A stretch of DNA of 6,852 bases from a bacterium (GCA_021781935.1 JAJXVW010000003.1:1-6852); one strand, 5' to 3'; shown: positions 1 through 5,869, counted from the first letter of the stretch. Program-made: numbers and translations. The notes: generated by a model from the letters alone, not told the origin.

Positions 1-2
1 AA

Positions 3-95
3 CAGGAGATAAATCTCGGACTCGTCGAACTATTCGCGCAGGAGAAGGTCTCGTTCGCCTATCCGACGCGCATGATCTACACCGCGAAAGCGTAG
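3..95 (+). CDS. C-terminal fragment, probable MscS-family mechanosensitive channel
   Basis: The window opens inside a plus-strand reading frame that runs 30 codons from base 3 to a TAG stop at 93-95. The residues begin QEINLGLVELF and end in FAYPTRMIYTAKA. The pattern of I-N-L followed by an amphipathic helix, then F-x-Y-P-T and a short hydrophobic end, is what the last beta-strand of the cytoplasmic domain of small-conductance mechanosensitive channels (MscS) looks like. Such proteins sit in the inner membrane and open under membrane tension to release solutes during osmotic downshock. Only this tail is visible, so pore helices cannot be checked and the call rests on one short motif. The gene converges on the protease gene with two bases between their stop codons, which leaves no room for a dedicated terminator. 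Confidence 0.6.
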   Translation, partial: QEINLGLVELFAQEKVSFAYPTRMIYTAKA

Positions 96-97
96 CC

Positions 98-1276
98 TCA
101 CGCCCCGATCGCGTTCAGGATGATCGCTTCAAGCGCCGAAGCGTCGCTCGAAAATCCTGCCACGGCGGTCGTCGTTGATTCCGCAAGCAAAGACCCGAGC
201 GGCTTCCCGGTCTCGCTCGCATACGCCCCGCGAACATAGGAAGCCGTTATCGCATCGAGGGAACGGAGTGCGGTCGAGCCCGTGACGGTGCTCGTGGTAA
301 TGGTTCCGACGAGCGCTCCGTGTGCATCCACGACGCCGCCGCCCGATGATCCTTCCTGCGCCGCAGCGGAACCTCCGAGGGATACGACATCGACCGCATT
401 TTCCCCGAACGTGTAGCGGCTCTTCACACTACCGAATACGATCGTAGGAAACAGGTCGTATTCGATCTGGCTCGACTGCAGGAATTGCGCCCCGTAGGAA
501 CCAATGACGACCGGATCGCCCTCCGATGGCGGATACGCGGCAATCGGGACGTATGGGAACGGCGCATTCACCGGGGCGTCCGTGACGCTTCCCGAGATCA
601 CGAGAAACGCGTAGTCATGCTCGCCGGTTCCGGAAGGCGCCGACTCGGTGAGCACCGTCGCATTGGCATGGACCCATGCCGGAGAAATGAATGCGAGGTC
701 CGCCGTATACGCGTCTTGCGCCGGACTTCCGGTACGCACGACGCACGAAACGCCCTGGTCGGCGAGCAGGAAATACTGCGCGACATGCGCGTTCGTCAAA
801 ATGACGCCCTCCGGGGATACGATGACGCCGCTGCCGGAAATGGAGTGGATCGCCGATCCGGCGGGGGCGTAGCAGAGAATATTCACCAGAGCCTTGCGCA
901 GCGAGTTCGCCGCCGCATTCAGCGAAGCGCTTGCGAGCGCCGGAGACGACGAAGCGGGCGCGTTCGTCTCCGGCGGGGGCGCGAGAAGCGGCGCGGAAAC
1001 GCGCTTCGGCGTCGCGGACGCGAACGCCGTTTCATGCGGCGCGTTCGTCATCGTACTCGTTTTCACCGGAAGCCGTCGGGCGGTCGGCGGGGAAGTGAAA
1101 ATCGCCGGGACGTACGCCGTTGGCGGCGAGAAAGCGGGGACCACCGCAAGAATATTCGATGTCGTCGCTGCGACGGGAGCGGCACCGACGACACTTGCGC
1201 CGCGCGGCAGCAGCGCGAGCACGGCGATGAACGCGATCGCAGCGACCGCCCCAAGGTAGGGAAGCAGGCGTTCCAT
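98..1276 (-). CDS. Membrane-anchored trypsin-like serine protease
   Basis: Predicted 392-residue protein. Residues 4-24 form one hydrophobic segment that should act as an uncleaved signal anchor. Residues about 25-125 are an Ala/Pro/Ser/Thr-rich, probably disordered linker. The rest is a chymotrypsin-fold protease domain. The triad reads H164 (in LTNAHVAQY, after GSGVIVSPEG), D221 (in HDYAFLVI) and S311 (in EGSSGGGVVD). C135 and C178 flank the histidine and could form a disulfide outside the cell. No PDZ domain follows the catalytic serine, unlike DegP/HtrA. The protein is expected to face the cell surface and cut proteins there; its substrate is unknown. The ATG at 1276 is preferred because the hydrophobic anchor follows directly; an in-frame GTG at 1312 would add 12 residues without a hydrophobic or Shine-Dalgarno rationale. 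A weak -10-like TAGCGT lies seven bases before the ATG. The stop is TGA. The family call is firm; the biological role is not. Confidence 0.85.
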   Translation of the reverse strand: MERLLPYLGAVAAIAFIAVLALLPRGASVVGAAPVAATTSNILAVVPAFSPPTAYVPAIFTSPPTARRLPVKTSTMTNAPHETAFASATPKRVSAPLLAPPPETNAPASSSPALASASLNAAANSLRKALVNILCYAPAGSAIHSISGSGVIVSPEGVILTNAHVAQYFLLADQGVSCVVRTGSPAQDAYTADLAFISPAWVHANATVLTESAPSGTGEHDYAFLVISGSVTDAPVNAPFPYVPIAAYPPSEGDPVVIGSYGAQFLQSSQIEYDLFPTIVFGSVKSRYTFGENAVDVVSLGGSAAAQEGSSGGGVVDAHGALVGTITTSTVTGSTALRSLDAITASYVRGAYASETGKPLGSLLAESTTTAVAGFSSDASALEAIILNAIGA

Positions 1277-1342
1277 GTGCGTAACGCTAGCGCACCCGGG
1301 CGAAAAACACACGCCCCGAGTCTACGTCTCGCAGGCGTTCCG

Positions 1343-1351
1343 TGCTATTCT
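1343..1351 (+). promoter_or_regulatory. Extended -10 promoter element for tRNA-Gly
   Basis: TGC followed by TATTCT (1346-1351) matches an extended -10 (TGn plus four of six consensus bases) and ends ten bases before the tRNA 5' end, so transcription would start just upstream of the mature tRNA. No convincing -35 is seen at 16-18 bp upstream. This is a pattern match only. Confidence 0.4.
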
Positions 1352-1361
1352 CGCCTCTATT

Positions 1362-1433
1362 GCGGGCGTCGTATAACGGCTATTATGGTTGCCTTCCAAG
1401 CAACAGACGCGGGTCCGACTCCCGCCGCCCGCA
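1362..1433 (+). tRNA. tRNA-Gly, anticodon UCC
   Basis: A complete cloverleaf of 72 bases. The acceptor stem GCGGGCG (1362-1368) pairs perfectly with CGCCCGC (1426-1432). The D-arm region contains GTATAACGGCTATTAT. The anticodon stem GTTGC/GCAAC closes the loop CTTCCAA, with anticodon TCC at 1395-1397. The T stem GCGGG/CCCGC closes TCCGACT, a variant of the usual TTCGANT. The gene strongly resembles E. coli glyT, as I remember that sequence. It reads GGA, and GGG by wobble. The discriminator base 1433 is A, whereas bacterial tRNA-Gly usually has U. CCA is not encoded (CTC follows), so a CCA-adding enzyme must finish the end. rarA starts 40 bases downstream. Confidence 0.96.
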
Positions 1434-1438
1434 CTCAT

Positions 1439-1467
1439 AAGACAGCCCCGCGCTTCGGGAGTACGAT
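1439..1467 (+). promoter_or_regulatory. Possible promoter for rarA, leaderless geometry
   Basis: AAGACA (1439-1444, matching the GACA half of the -35 consensus), a 17-bp spacer and TACGAT (1462-1467, four of six -10 bases) lie just before rarA. Only six bases separate the -10 from the ATG, so the transcript would begin at or within a base or two of the start codon. Both boxes are imperfect; the correct spacing and the similar arrangement before clpP and ppa are the main support. rarA could instead be read through from the tRNA promoter. Confidence 0.35.
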
Positions 1468-1473
1468 ACGGAC

Positions 1474-2637
1474 ATGGAACCTTTAGCGGCGCGTATCCGC
1501 CCGAAAGGGCTTGACGAGGTGGTGGGGCAGGCGCACCTCGTCGGAACCGGCAAACCGTTGCGCGCTGCGATTGAGAAGCGCCACCGCTTCTCATTCATCC
1601 TCTGGGGACCGCCCGGAACCGGCAAGACGACCATTGCGCGCATTTATGCGAATGCGCTCGACGCACAACTCTACGAGCTTTCCGCCGTTTCGGCGGGGAA
1701 GGACGACATCCGAAAGATCGTGGAGGCCGGACGCGCCACAAAAGGGCAGAGCGCACTCATCGAAGCGAAGCCTAACGTATTGTTCCTCGACGAAATCCAC
1801 CGTTTCAATAAGGCGCAGCAGGATTTTCTCTTGCCATACGTCGAGAGCGGCGAGCTCACCCTCATCGGCGCGACGACCGAGAACCCGTCGTTCGAGGTCA
1901 TCTCTGCACTCCTCTCGCGCTGCCGGGTGTTCGTACTCGAACCGCTCTCAGAAGACGACCTGCGCACCATCATCAAGCGCGCTGATGGCGACCTGGGAGA
2001 AGACGCGATCGCGTGGCTCTTGGGATACGCAAACGGCGATGCGCGCAAGGCGCTCGGCATCATCGATGGGGCGCGTTCCCTGTACGGAGCGGTGAATGAG
2101 CAGACGCTCTCGCAGGCGCTCGAATCGCCGCATCTCCGCTACGACAAGAAGGGGGAAGAACATTACGATACTATTTCGGCTTTTATAAAATCAATGCGCG
2201 CCTCGCAGCCGGACGCCGCGCTCTACTATCTCGCGCGCATGGTCGAAGCGGGGGAGGACCCCGTCTACGTCGCACGGCGCATGGTCGTATTCGCCTCCGA
2301 AGACGTCGGGCTTGCGGATCCGGTTGCGCTCCGGCTCGCAAATGACGTGTTCCGTGCGTGCGAGACCATCGGGTATCCGGAATGCTCGATCAATCTCGCC
2401 CATGGCGCCGCGTATCTCGCGCTCGCAGAAAAATCGCGTGAATCATACGACGCCTACGGCGAAGCGGTGGCAGACGTCAAAGAACACGGCAATCTGCCCA
2501 TACCGATGAACGTGCGCAATGCGCCCACGAAACTCATGAAAGAGATCGGTTACCACAAGGGTTATTCGTTCTACGACAACGAGTCATATCTTCCCGACAA
2601 GCTCAAGAAACTCAAGCGGGGGTACTTAGGACGATAG
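1474..2637 (+). CDS. rarA: Replication-associated recombination protein A (RarA/MgsA), AAA+ ATPase
   Basis: A 387-residue AAA+ ATPase of the RarA/MgsA/WRNIP1 family, which acts on stalled replication forks and interacts with single-stranded-DNA-binding protein. It begins with the family signature PLAARIRPKGLDEVVGQ. Visible motifs are Walker A GPPGTGKT (45-52), Walker B LFLDE (103-107) followed by IHRFNKAQQDFLLP, sensor 1 GATTENPSF (132-140), the arginine finger in LLSRC (R149) and sensor 2 GDARKAL (188-194). The C-terminal tetramerisation region is recognisable through PDAALYYLARMVEAGEDP, RRMVVFASEDVG and NAPTKLMKEIGY. The protein stops soon after SYLPDKL, without the tail (YYxPTxRG and beyond) of E. 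coli RarA (447 residues). Identity is very secure. The gene converges on HU, with a perfect hairpin between them. No Shine-Dalgarno is well placed: GGGAG at 1457-1461 is 12 bases from the ATG. Confidence 0.97.
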   Translation: MEPLAARIRPKGLDEVVGQAHLVGTGKPLRAAIEKRHRFSFILWGPPGTGKTTIARIYANALDAQLYELSAVSAGKDDIRKIVEAGRATKGQSALIEAKPNVLFLDEIHRFNKAQQDFLLPYVESGELTLIGATTENPSFEVISALLSRCRVFVLEPLSEDDLRTIIKRADGDLGEDAIAWLLGYANGDARKALGIIDGARSLYGAVNEQTLSQALESPHLRYDKKGEEHYDTISAFIKSMRASQPDAALYYLARMVEAGEDPVYVARRMVVFASEDVGLADPVALRLANDVFRACETIGYPECSINLAHGAAYLALAEKSRESYDAYGEAVADVKEHGNLPIPMNVRNAPTKLMKEIGYHKGYSFYDNESYLPDKLKKLKRGYLGR

Positions 2638-2640
2638 CAG

Positions 2641-2677
2641 CACCGAAGCCGCGGCGCAGGGCGCCGCGGCTTCGGTG
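2641..2677. terminator. Perfect 17-bp hairpin between convergent rarA and HU genes
   Basis: The left arm (2641-2657, starting CACCGAAGCC) is the exact reverse complement of the right arm (2661-2677), with AGG as the loop. It starts three bases after the rarA stop and ends 13 bases before the HU stop on the opposite strand, so it could end transcripts from both sides. Neither strand has a U-tract after the stem, so it is not a textbook intrinsic terminator; it may act as a bidirectional terminator with other help or protect the 3' ends. Confidence 0.7.
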
Positions 2678-2690
2678 AGAGAGGTAGCGG

Positions 2691-2966
2691 TTATTTCACC
2701 GCGTCCTTGAGCGCCTTCGCAGGGCGGAACTTCGCCGTGCGGGTCGCAGGAATGCGGATGGTTTCTCCCGTTCGAGGATTGCGGCCCTCGCGCGCAGGGC
2801 GCGCTTTGGTCGCAAAAATCCCGAGACCGGCGACCGATACTTCCTCGCCGTTCTTGAGGCTCGTCACGATCATGCCGATCATGGTCTCGACCGCGCGCTC
2901 TGCATCGGCCTTCGTGGTGCCGAGCGTTTCGTGGACTTTGTTTACGATGTCAGCCTTATTCGCCAT
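2691..2966 (-). CDS. DNA-binding protein HU (HU/IHF family)
   Basis: A 91-residue histone-like protein of standard HU length. HU dimers bind and bend DNA with little sequence preference, compact the nucleoid and assist replication, recombination and transcription. The N-terminal helices (about 3-40) start with the typical MANKADIVNKVHETLG. The saddle strand holds VAGLGIFATKARPAREGRNP, and the DNA-contacting arm carries P64 in RNPRTGETI, the proline that intercalates at DNA kinks. The end KFRPAKALKDAVK is nearly the family consensus. It could be labelled hupA or hupB, but the sequence alone does not decide between HU paralogues, and IHF-type specificity is not indicated. The ATG at 2966 aligns with the family start; no Shine-Dalgarno precedes it (GAAGTTGT is immediately upstream). 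It stands alone between rarA (convergent) and rny (same strand, 156 bases upstream). Confidence 0.97.
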   Translation of the reverse strand: MANKADIVNKVHETLGTTKADAERAVETMIGMIVTSLKNGEEVSVAGLGIFATKARPAREGRNPRTGETIRIPATRTAKFRPAKALKDAVK

Positions 2967-3020
2967 ACAACTTCATTACGAGCTGGTAAACCGCGGCCGG
3001 AGGTGGTCGGGGCTATAAAA

Positions 3021-3048
3021 AGCATACAGAACGCCACTTTTGACGCAA
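3021..3048 (-). promoter_or_regulatory. Possible HU promoter
   Basis: Read on the minus strand, TTGCGT (complement of 3043-3048) and TATGCT (complement of 3021-3026) are separated by 16 bp and lie about 55 bases before the HU start codon. Each box has modest agreement with the -35/-10 consensus, so this is a weak candidate. Unlike clpP, it would give an mRNA with a leader of nearly 50 bases. Confidence 0.3.
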
Positions 3049-3054
3049 TAGGGG

Positions 3055-3079
3055 TTGATTATCTTCGGGGATAATGCAA
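3055..3079. repeat. AT-rich inverted repeat in the rny-HU intergenic region
   Basis: TTGATTATC (3055-3063) pairs with GATAATGCAA (3070-3079), allowing one bulged G at 3076, around the loop TTCGGG. It is conspicuously AT-rich in a GC-rich setting. It lies just upstream of the possible HU promoter and about 45 bases after the rny stop, so it could be an operator for HU or a hairpin at the rny mRNA 3' end. No U-tract follows on the rny-sense strand. Elsewhere in this 156-base gap, GCGCT/AGCGC (3093-3097 and 3106-3110) could form a short second stem. Confidence 0.4.
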
Positions 3080-3122
3080 AATCACGCCCCGGGCGCTGTC
3101 CGTGGAGCGCTGTTTGATTCAT

Positions 3123-4652
3123 TTACCGGGCAAACTCGACCACGCGGTTTTCCTTGATGACGTTCACCTTGATCTCTCCCGGGTATCGTAGCTCTTCTTG
3201 GATACGGGTCGCGATATCGCGCGCAAGCTTATGAAGCGCGACATCAGAGACCTTCCCGGGATTCACGAAAACGCGTATCTCGCGGCCTGCAGCGAGCGCG
3301 TGCGCCTTCTCGACGCCCTCGAAACCCTTCGCGAGACGCTCAAGGTCTCCCAAGCGCTCGAGATAGCGGTCAACCGTGTCGCGCCGGGCGCCCGGCCGGC
3401 TCGCGCTGATAGCGTCAGCGACCTGCACGATCACCGATTCCGGCGTCTCGTACGGATATTCTTCGTGGTGCGACTGCATCGCCTGTATGATCCGCTCGTC
3501 GACGCCGAATTTTTCAAGCACGCGGCGGCCGATTTCCACATGGGTGCCCTGCACTTCATGGTCGAGCGCTTTGCCTATGTCGTGGAGGAGCGCGCCTGCG
3601 CGTGCGACGTTCGCATCCGCGCCGAGCTCGTCCGCGAGCATCCCTGCGATATGCGCCATCTCGATGGAGTGCTGGAGCACGTTCTGGCCGTAGCTCGTGC
3701 GGAAGGCGAGCCGCCCGAGAAGCTGGATGAGCTTCGGATCGAGGCCGATGACGCCCGTCTCATACGCTGCCGCTTCGCCTTTCTGACGTATGACGTCATT
3801 CAACTCGGCCCTCGTCTTCTCGACCGTCTCCTCAATCTTCGCAGGCTGTATGCGGCCGTCCGCGATGAGTTTTTCAAGCGCTATCTTCGCTACGGTACGC
3901 CGGAGCGGGTCGAAAGAGGAAAGGGTTATCTTGTCGGGGGCGTCATCGATAAGCACGTCAACCCCGGTCGCGCGTTCGAACGCTTTTATGTTGCGTCCCT
4001 CCTTGCCGATGATCTTCCCTTTGAGCTCCTCGGAAGGAATAGCGACGGAAAGGCTCATAAGCTCGGCGTTCACCGCGTTCCCGAGGCGGTGGACCGCTGA
4101 GACGAGAATGGCTCGTGCGCGTTCCTCGAGCCGCTCGCGTCCGTGCGCCTCGAGCTTCTGGAGACGGAGCAGGATCGCCTCTTCATTCGTCTGTTCAATC
4201 TCCTCGAACAGCTGCTCGCGCGCCTTCTCTTCGGAGAGATGCGCCACATGCGCGAGCTCCTTCGTGCGTTGCGCGGCCATCTTTTCCGCATCCTGCTTCA
4301 CGCGCGCGGCTTCATGCTCGCGTTCTTTGAGTTCGTCTTCCTTCTCGTCGAGGTCGCGCTGGCGTTCATCGAGAAACTCTTCGCGAGCCGAGAGACGCTC
4401 CTCGCGGGCGGAGAGTTTCGTCTCGCGCTCCTCGACCGGACCGAGACGTTCGGTCTCGAGCACCGAGGCGCGGTATTCCGCGTCCGCGAGTATTTTCGAC
4501 GCCTGCTCCTTCGCCTGGAGCATCTTCTGCTTGATATCGAGCTCGACCGAGCCGCGCTGTGCGAGGCCGACGAGCACGCGCAGCACGTAACCGAGCGCTA
4601 TGCCTCCGACGCCGCTCAAGACTAGCAGTATGAGTATGATTTTTAATGACAT
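3123..4652 (-). CDS. rny: Ribonuclease Y (membrane-anchored endoribonuclease)
   Basis: A 509-residue protein close to the roughly 520 of Bacillus subtilis RNase Y, the endonuclease that starts bulk mRNA decay from the inner face of the membrane. Domain order is complete. A transmembrane anchor lies at about 4-30. A long, highly charged coiled coil spans about 35-190 (for example KLSAREERLSAREEFLDE). A KH RNA-binding domain follows from about 205, with the GxxG loop in KGKIIGKEGRN (211-221). An HD hydrolase domain then runs from about 325, with H328 in LQHSIEMAHIAG, the metal-binding pair H357-D358 in ALLHDIGKA, H395-H396 and D413 in VADAIS. The C-terminal domain contains REIRVFVNPGKV. No key residue is missing. 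The ATG at 4652 is immediately followed by the anchor, which supports this start. No Shine-Dalgarno is visible. The gene follows clpP on the same strand but is separated from it by a terminator and a promoter-like sequence. Confidence 0.98.
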   Translation of the reverse strand: MSLKIILILLVLSGVGGIALGYVLRVLVGLAQRGSVELDIKQKMLQAKEQASKILADAEYRASVLETERLGPVEERETKLSAREERLSAREEFLDERQRDLDEKEDELKEREHEAARVKQDAEKMAAQRTKELAHVAHLSEEKAREQLFEEIEQTNEEAILLRLQKLEAHGRERLEERARAILVSAVHRLGNAVNAELMSLSVAIPSEELKGKIIGKEGRNIKAFERATGVDVLIDDAPDKITLSSFDPLRRTVAKIALEKLIADGRIQPAKIEETVEKTRAELNDVIRQKGEAAAYETGVIGLDPKLIQLLGRLAFRTSYGQNVLQHSIEMAHIAGMLADELGADANVARAGALLHDIGKALDHEVQGTHVEIGRRVLEKFGVDERIIQAMQSHHEEYPYETPESVIVQVADAISASRPGARRDTVDRYLERLGDLERLAKGFEGVEKAHALAAGREIRVFVNPGKVSDVALHKLARDIATRIQEELRYPGEIKVNVIKENRVVEFAR

Positions 4653-4750
4653 GGCCCGTTTCAGTTAATCCGCTGAGCGGTTCGATTCACGCGTAAAGGG
4701 GAGCCGGTCGTACGTCCGTATCGGTCAGGCGGCGGAGCGGGAATAGGGTC

Positions 4751-4779
4751 ACCATACCTAAAAACCCGCCGCTCGGCAA
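4751..4779 (-). promoter_or_regulatory. Probable rny promoter
   Basis: On the minus strand, TTGCCG (complement of 4774-4779) and TATGGT (complement of 4751-4756) are exactly 17 bp apart, each matching four of six consensus bases. Transcription would begin near 4744, leaving a leader of about 90 bases before rny. That leader contains a short palindrome, CCGCTGAGCGG (4670-4680). The -35 overlaps the U-tract of the clpP terminator. Pattern match only. Confidence 0.42.
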
Positions 4780-4804
4780 AACGCCCGCGGCTGCGCCGCG
4801 GGCG
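4778..4804 (-). terminator. Intrinsic terminator of clpP
   Basis: On the minus strand, CGCCCGCGGC, loop GCA and GCCGCGGGCG form a perfect 10-bp GC stem (4782-4804) followed directly by TTTT (4778-4781). It starts 16 bases after the clpP stop. This is the only hairpin in the window with a U-tract, although a short one. Confidence 0.75.
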
Positions 4805-4820
4805 CCCGGTGATCTTCGGG

Positions 4821-5426
4821 TTACGCCTTGTACACCTGATCGACGATGCCGTACTTCTTCGCCTCGTCCGCAGTCATGAAGAAATCGCGATCGACATCTT
4901 TCTCGATCCTCTCAAGCGGCTGGCCGGTCGTCTTCGCAAGTATGCGGTTCGTGCGGTCGCGCTGTTGAAGGATGTGCTTCGCGGAAATCTCTATGTCCGT
5001 CGCCTGCCCCTCCGCGCCACCGTGCGGCTGATGGATCATGACTTCCGCGTGCGGGAGCGCGAAACGTTTGCCCTTAGCGCCCGAAGTGAGGATGATGGAC
5101 CCCATGGACGCCGCCATCCCGACCGCCACCGTCGAAACGTCGGGCTTCACGTGGTTCATGGCGTCGACGATCGCAAGCCCCGAGTGGATGTACCCGCCCG
5201 GCGAATTCACATAGAGTGCGATGTCCTTCTTCGGATCTTCCGCTTCGAGAAAGAGCATCTGCGCGATCACGAGATTCGCGACATCGTCGTCGATAGGGCC
5301 GCCGAGGAAGATGATGCGTTCTCTGAGAAGACGCGAGTAGATATCGTACGCGCGTTCGCCGAACTGGCTCTTCTCAATGACCATGGGAACAAGCATGGAG
5401 GCGCGGGGGAGGGTGGGGCGGTTCAT
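4821..5426 (-). CDS. clpP: ATP-dependent Clp protease proteolytic subunit ClpP
   Basis: A 201-residue ClpP, the serine peptidase whose tetradecameric barrel degrades proteins unfolded and fed in by ClpX or other Clp ATPases in the cytoplasm. The body aligns without gaps to E. coli ClpP as I recall it, at a constant offset of ten from the mature numbering. The triad is therefore S107 (in GMAASMGS), H132 (in MIHQPHGG) and D181 (in DVDRDFFM). Other hallmarks are MLVPMVIEKS near the N-terminus, YDIYSRLLRERIIFL, LYVNSPGG and GQATDIEISAKHIL. The ten residues before MLVPMV probably correspond to the short propeptide removed in other bacteria. No Clp ATPase gene is next to it, so the unfoldase partner must be encoded elsewhere. 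The ATG at 5426 gives a normal length; it has no Shine-Dalgarno and sits eight bases after a good -10 element. Confidence 0.98.
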   Translation of the reverse strand: MNRPTLPRASMLVPMVIEKSQFGERAYDIYSRLLRERIIFLGGPIDDDVANLVIAQMLFLEAEDPKKDIALYVNSPGGYIHSGLAIVDAMNHVKPDVSTVAVGMAASMGSIILTSGAKGKRFALPHAEVMIHQPHGGAEGQATDIEISAKHILQQRDRTNRILAKTTGQPLERIEKDVDRDFFMTADEAKKYGIVDQVYKA

Positions 5427-5434
5427 AGAAAGGG

Positions 5435-5463
5435 ATTCTACTCTCGTTGCCCGTTCGGCTCAA
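5435..5463 (-). promoter_or_regulatory. Strong candidate clpP promoter with leaderless geometry
   Basis: On the minus strand, TTGAGC (complement of 5458-5463, four of six) and TAGAAT (complement of 5435-5440, five of six) are exactly 17 bp apart. Only eight bases (CCCTTTCT) lie between the -10 and the clpP ATG, so the start site should fall at or next to the ATG. The element fits within the 47-base gap after the upstream gene. This is the best promoter match in the window. Confidence 0.6.
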
Positions 5464-5473
5464 GCCGCGGGCA

Positions 5474-5869
5474 CTAGCTGCTCGCGGAAACCGGATACTG
5501 CCGCTGCTCTGCGATGCGCTTCCCCCAGGCGTAGAAAGCTCCGACCACCACCATGACGACGATTATTACGATGGCGATAACGGTCCCCCACGATTGCTGT
5601 TTCTGGCTCGGATGGCCGGGGCTTTTCCCGAATACCGCTGGAGCGGGAGTATCAGCGCCCGGCAGGTTCGCGGGAGAAGCCGCCTCGCGGACGCTCGTAT
5701 GGGGCACGAGTTCCGGTTCCTCCCCCACCTTGACTGCTTCGGCATCCGCCGGCAGCGTACGGATGTACGTTTCCGGGACGGACGCGCCGGAGGGCGGCGG
5801 CGGCGCAAGTTCCTTTTGCTGTTCCTCTTTCAGGTTTTCGTCCATAACATTCTGAAACATCGTCTCCAT
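5474..5869 (-). CDS. Small tail-anchored membrane protein, function unknown
   Basis: I do not recognise a named family. The predicted protein has 131 residues from the ATG at 5869. An N-terminal acidic, glutamine-rich stretch (MDENLKEEQQKE) is followed by a Pro/Ala-rich, probably disordered region to about residue 92. One strong transmembrane helix spans about 95-115 (GTVIAIVIIVVMVVVGAFYAWG), and a 16-residue tail begins with KRIAEQR. There is no N-terminal signal, so it resembles a tail-anchored or C-terminally anchored protein; orientation is uncertain. Other starts are possible: a TTG at 5881 (four residues longer) or an ATG at 5860 (three shorter). A -10-like TATCAT overlaps the first ATG and ends seven bases before the ATG at 5860, which would favour the shorter form if messages are leaderless. 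It lies between ppa and clpP on the same strand. The clear protein-like domain layout supports a real gene. Confidence 0.7.
   Translation of the reverse strand: METMFQNVMDENLKEEQQKELAPPPPSGASVPETYIRTLPADAEAVKVGEEPELVPHTSVREAASPANLPGADTPAPAVFGKSPGHPSQKQQSWGTVIAIVIIVVMVVVGAFYAWGKRIAEQRQYPVSASS

Noticed and set aside
1277..1312. Upstream GTG start for the protease (12 extra residues)
   Set aside because: The extension has no homology-like or signal features, and the ATG at 1276 is followed directly by the hydrophobic anchor. The GTG cannot be excluded from sequence alone.
1447..1459. Small CCCG/CGGG hairpin between the tRNA and rarA
   Set aside because: Only four base pairs with no T-tract; too weak to call a terminator of the tRNA gene.
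485..1486. Long plus-strand open frame (333 codons) opposite the protease gene and running through the tRNA
   Set aside because: Its product is an Arg-rich, low-complexity sequence with no domain, it crosses the tRNA gene and enters rarA; it is the antisense shadow of a GC-rich coding region.
3198..4590. Two long plus-strand open frames (300 and 266 codons) opposite rny
   Set aside because: The rny frame has all domains and catalytic residues; the opposite frames give Arg/Leu- or Ser/Arg-rich shadows with no recognisable motif.
4678..4694. T-arm-like string GCGGTTCGATTCACGC upstream of rny
   Set aside because: The five bases on either side of the TTCGATT loop do not pair, and no acceptor or anticodon arm can be built around it; not a tRNA.
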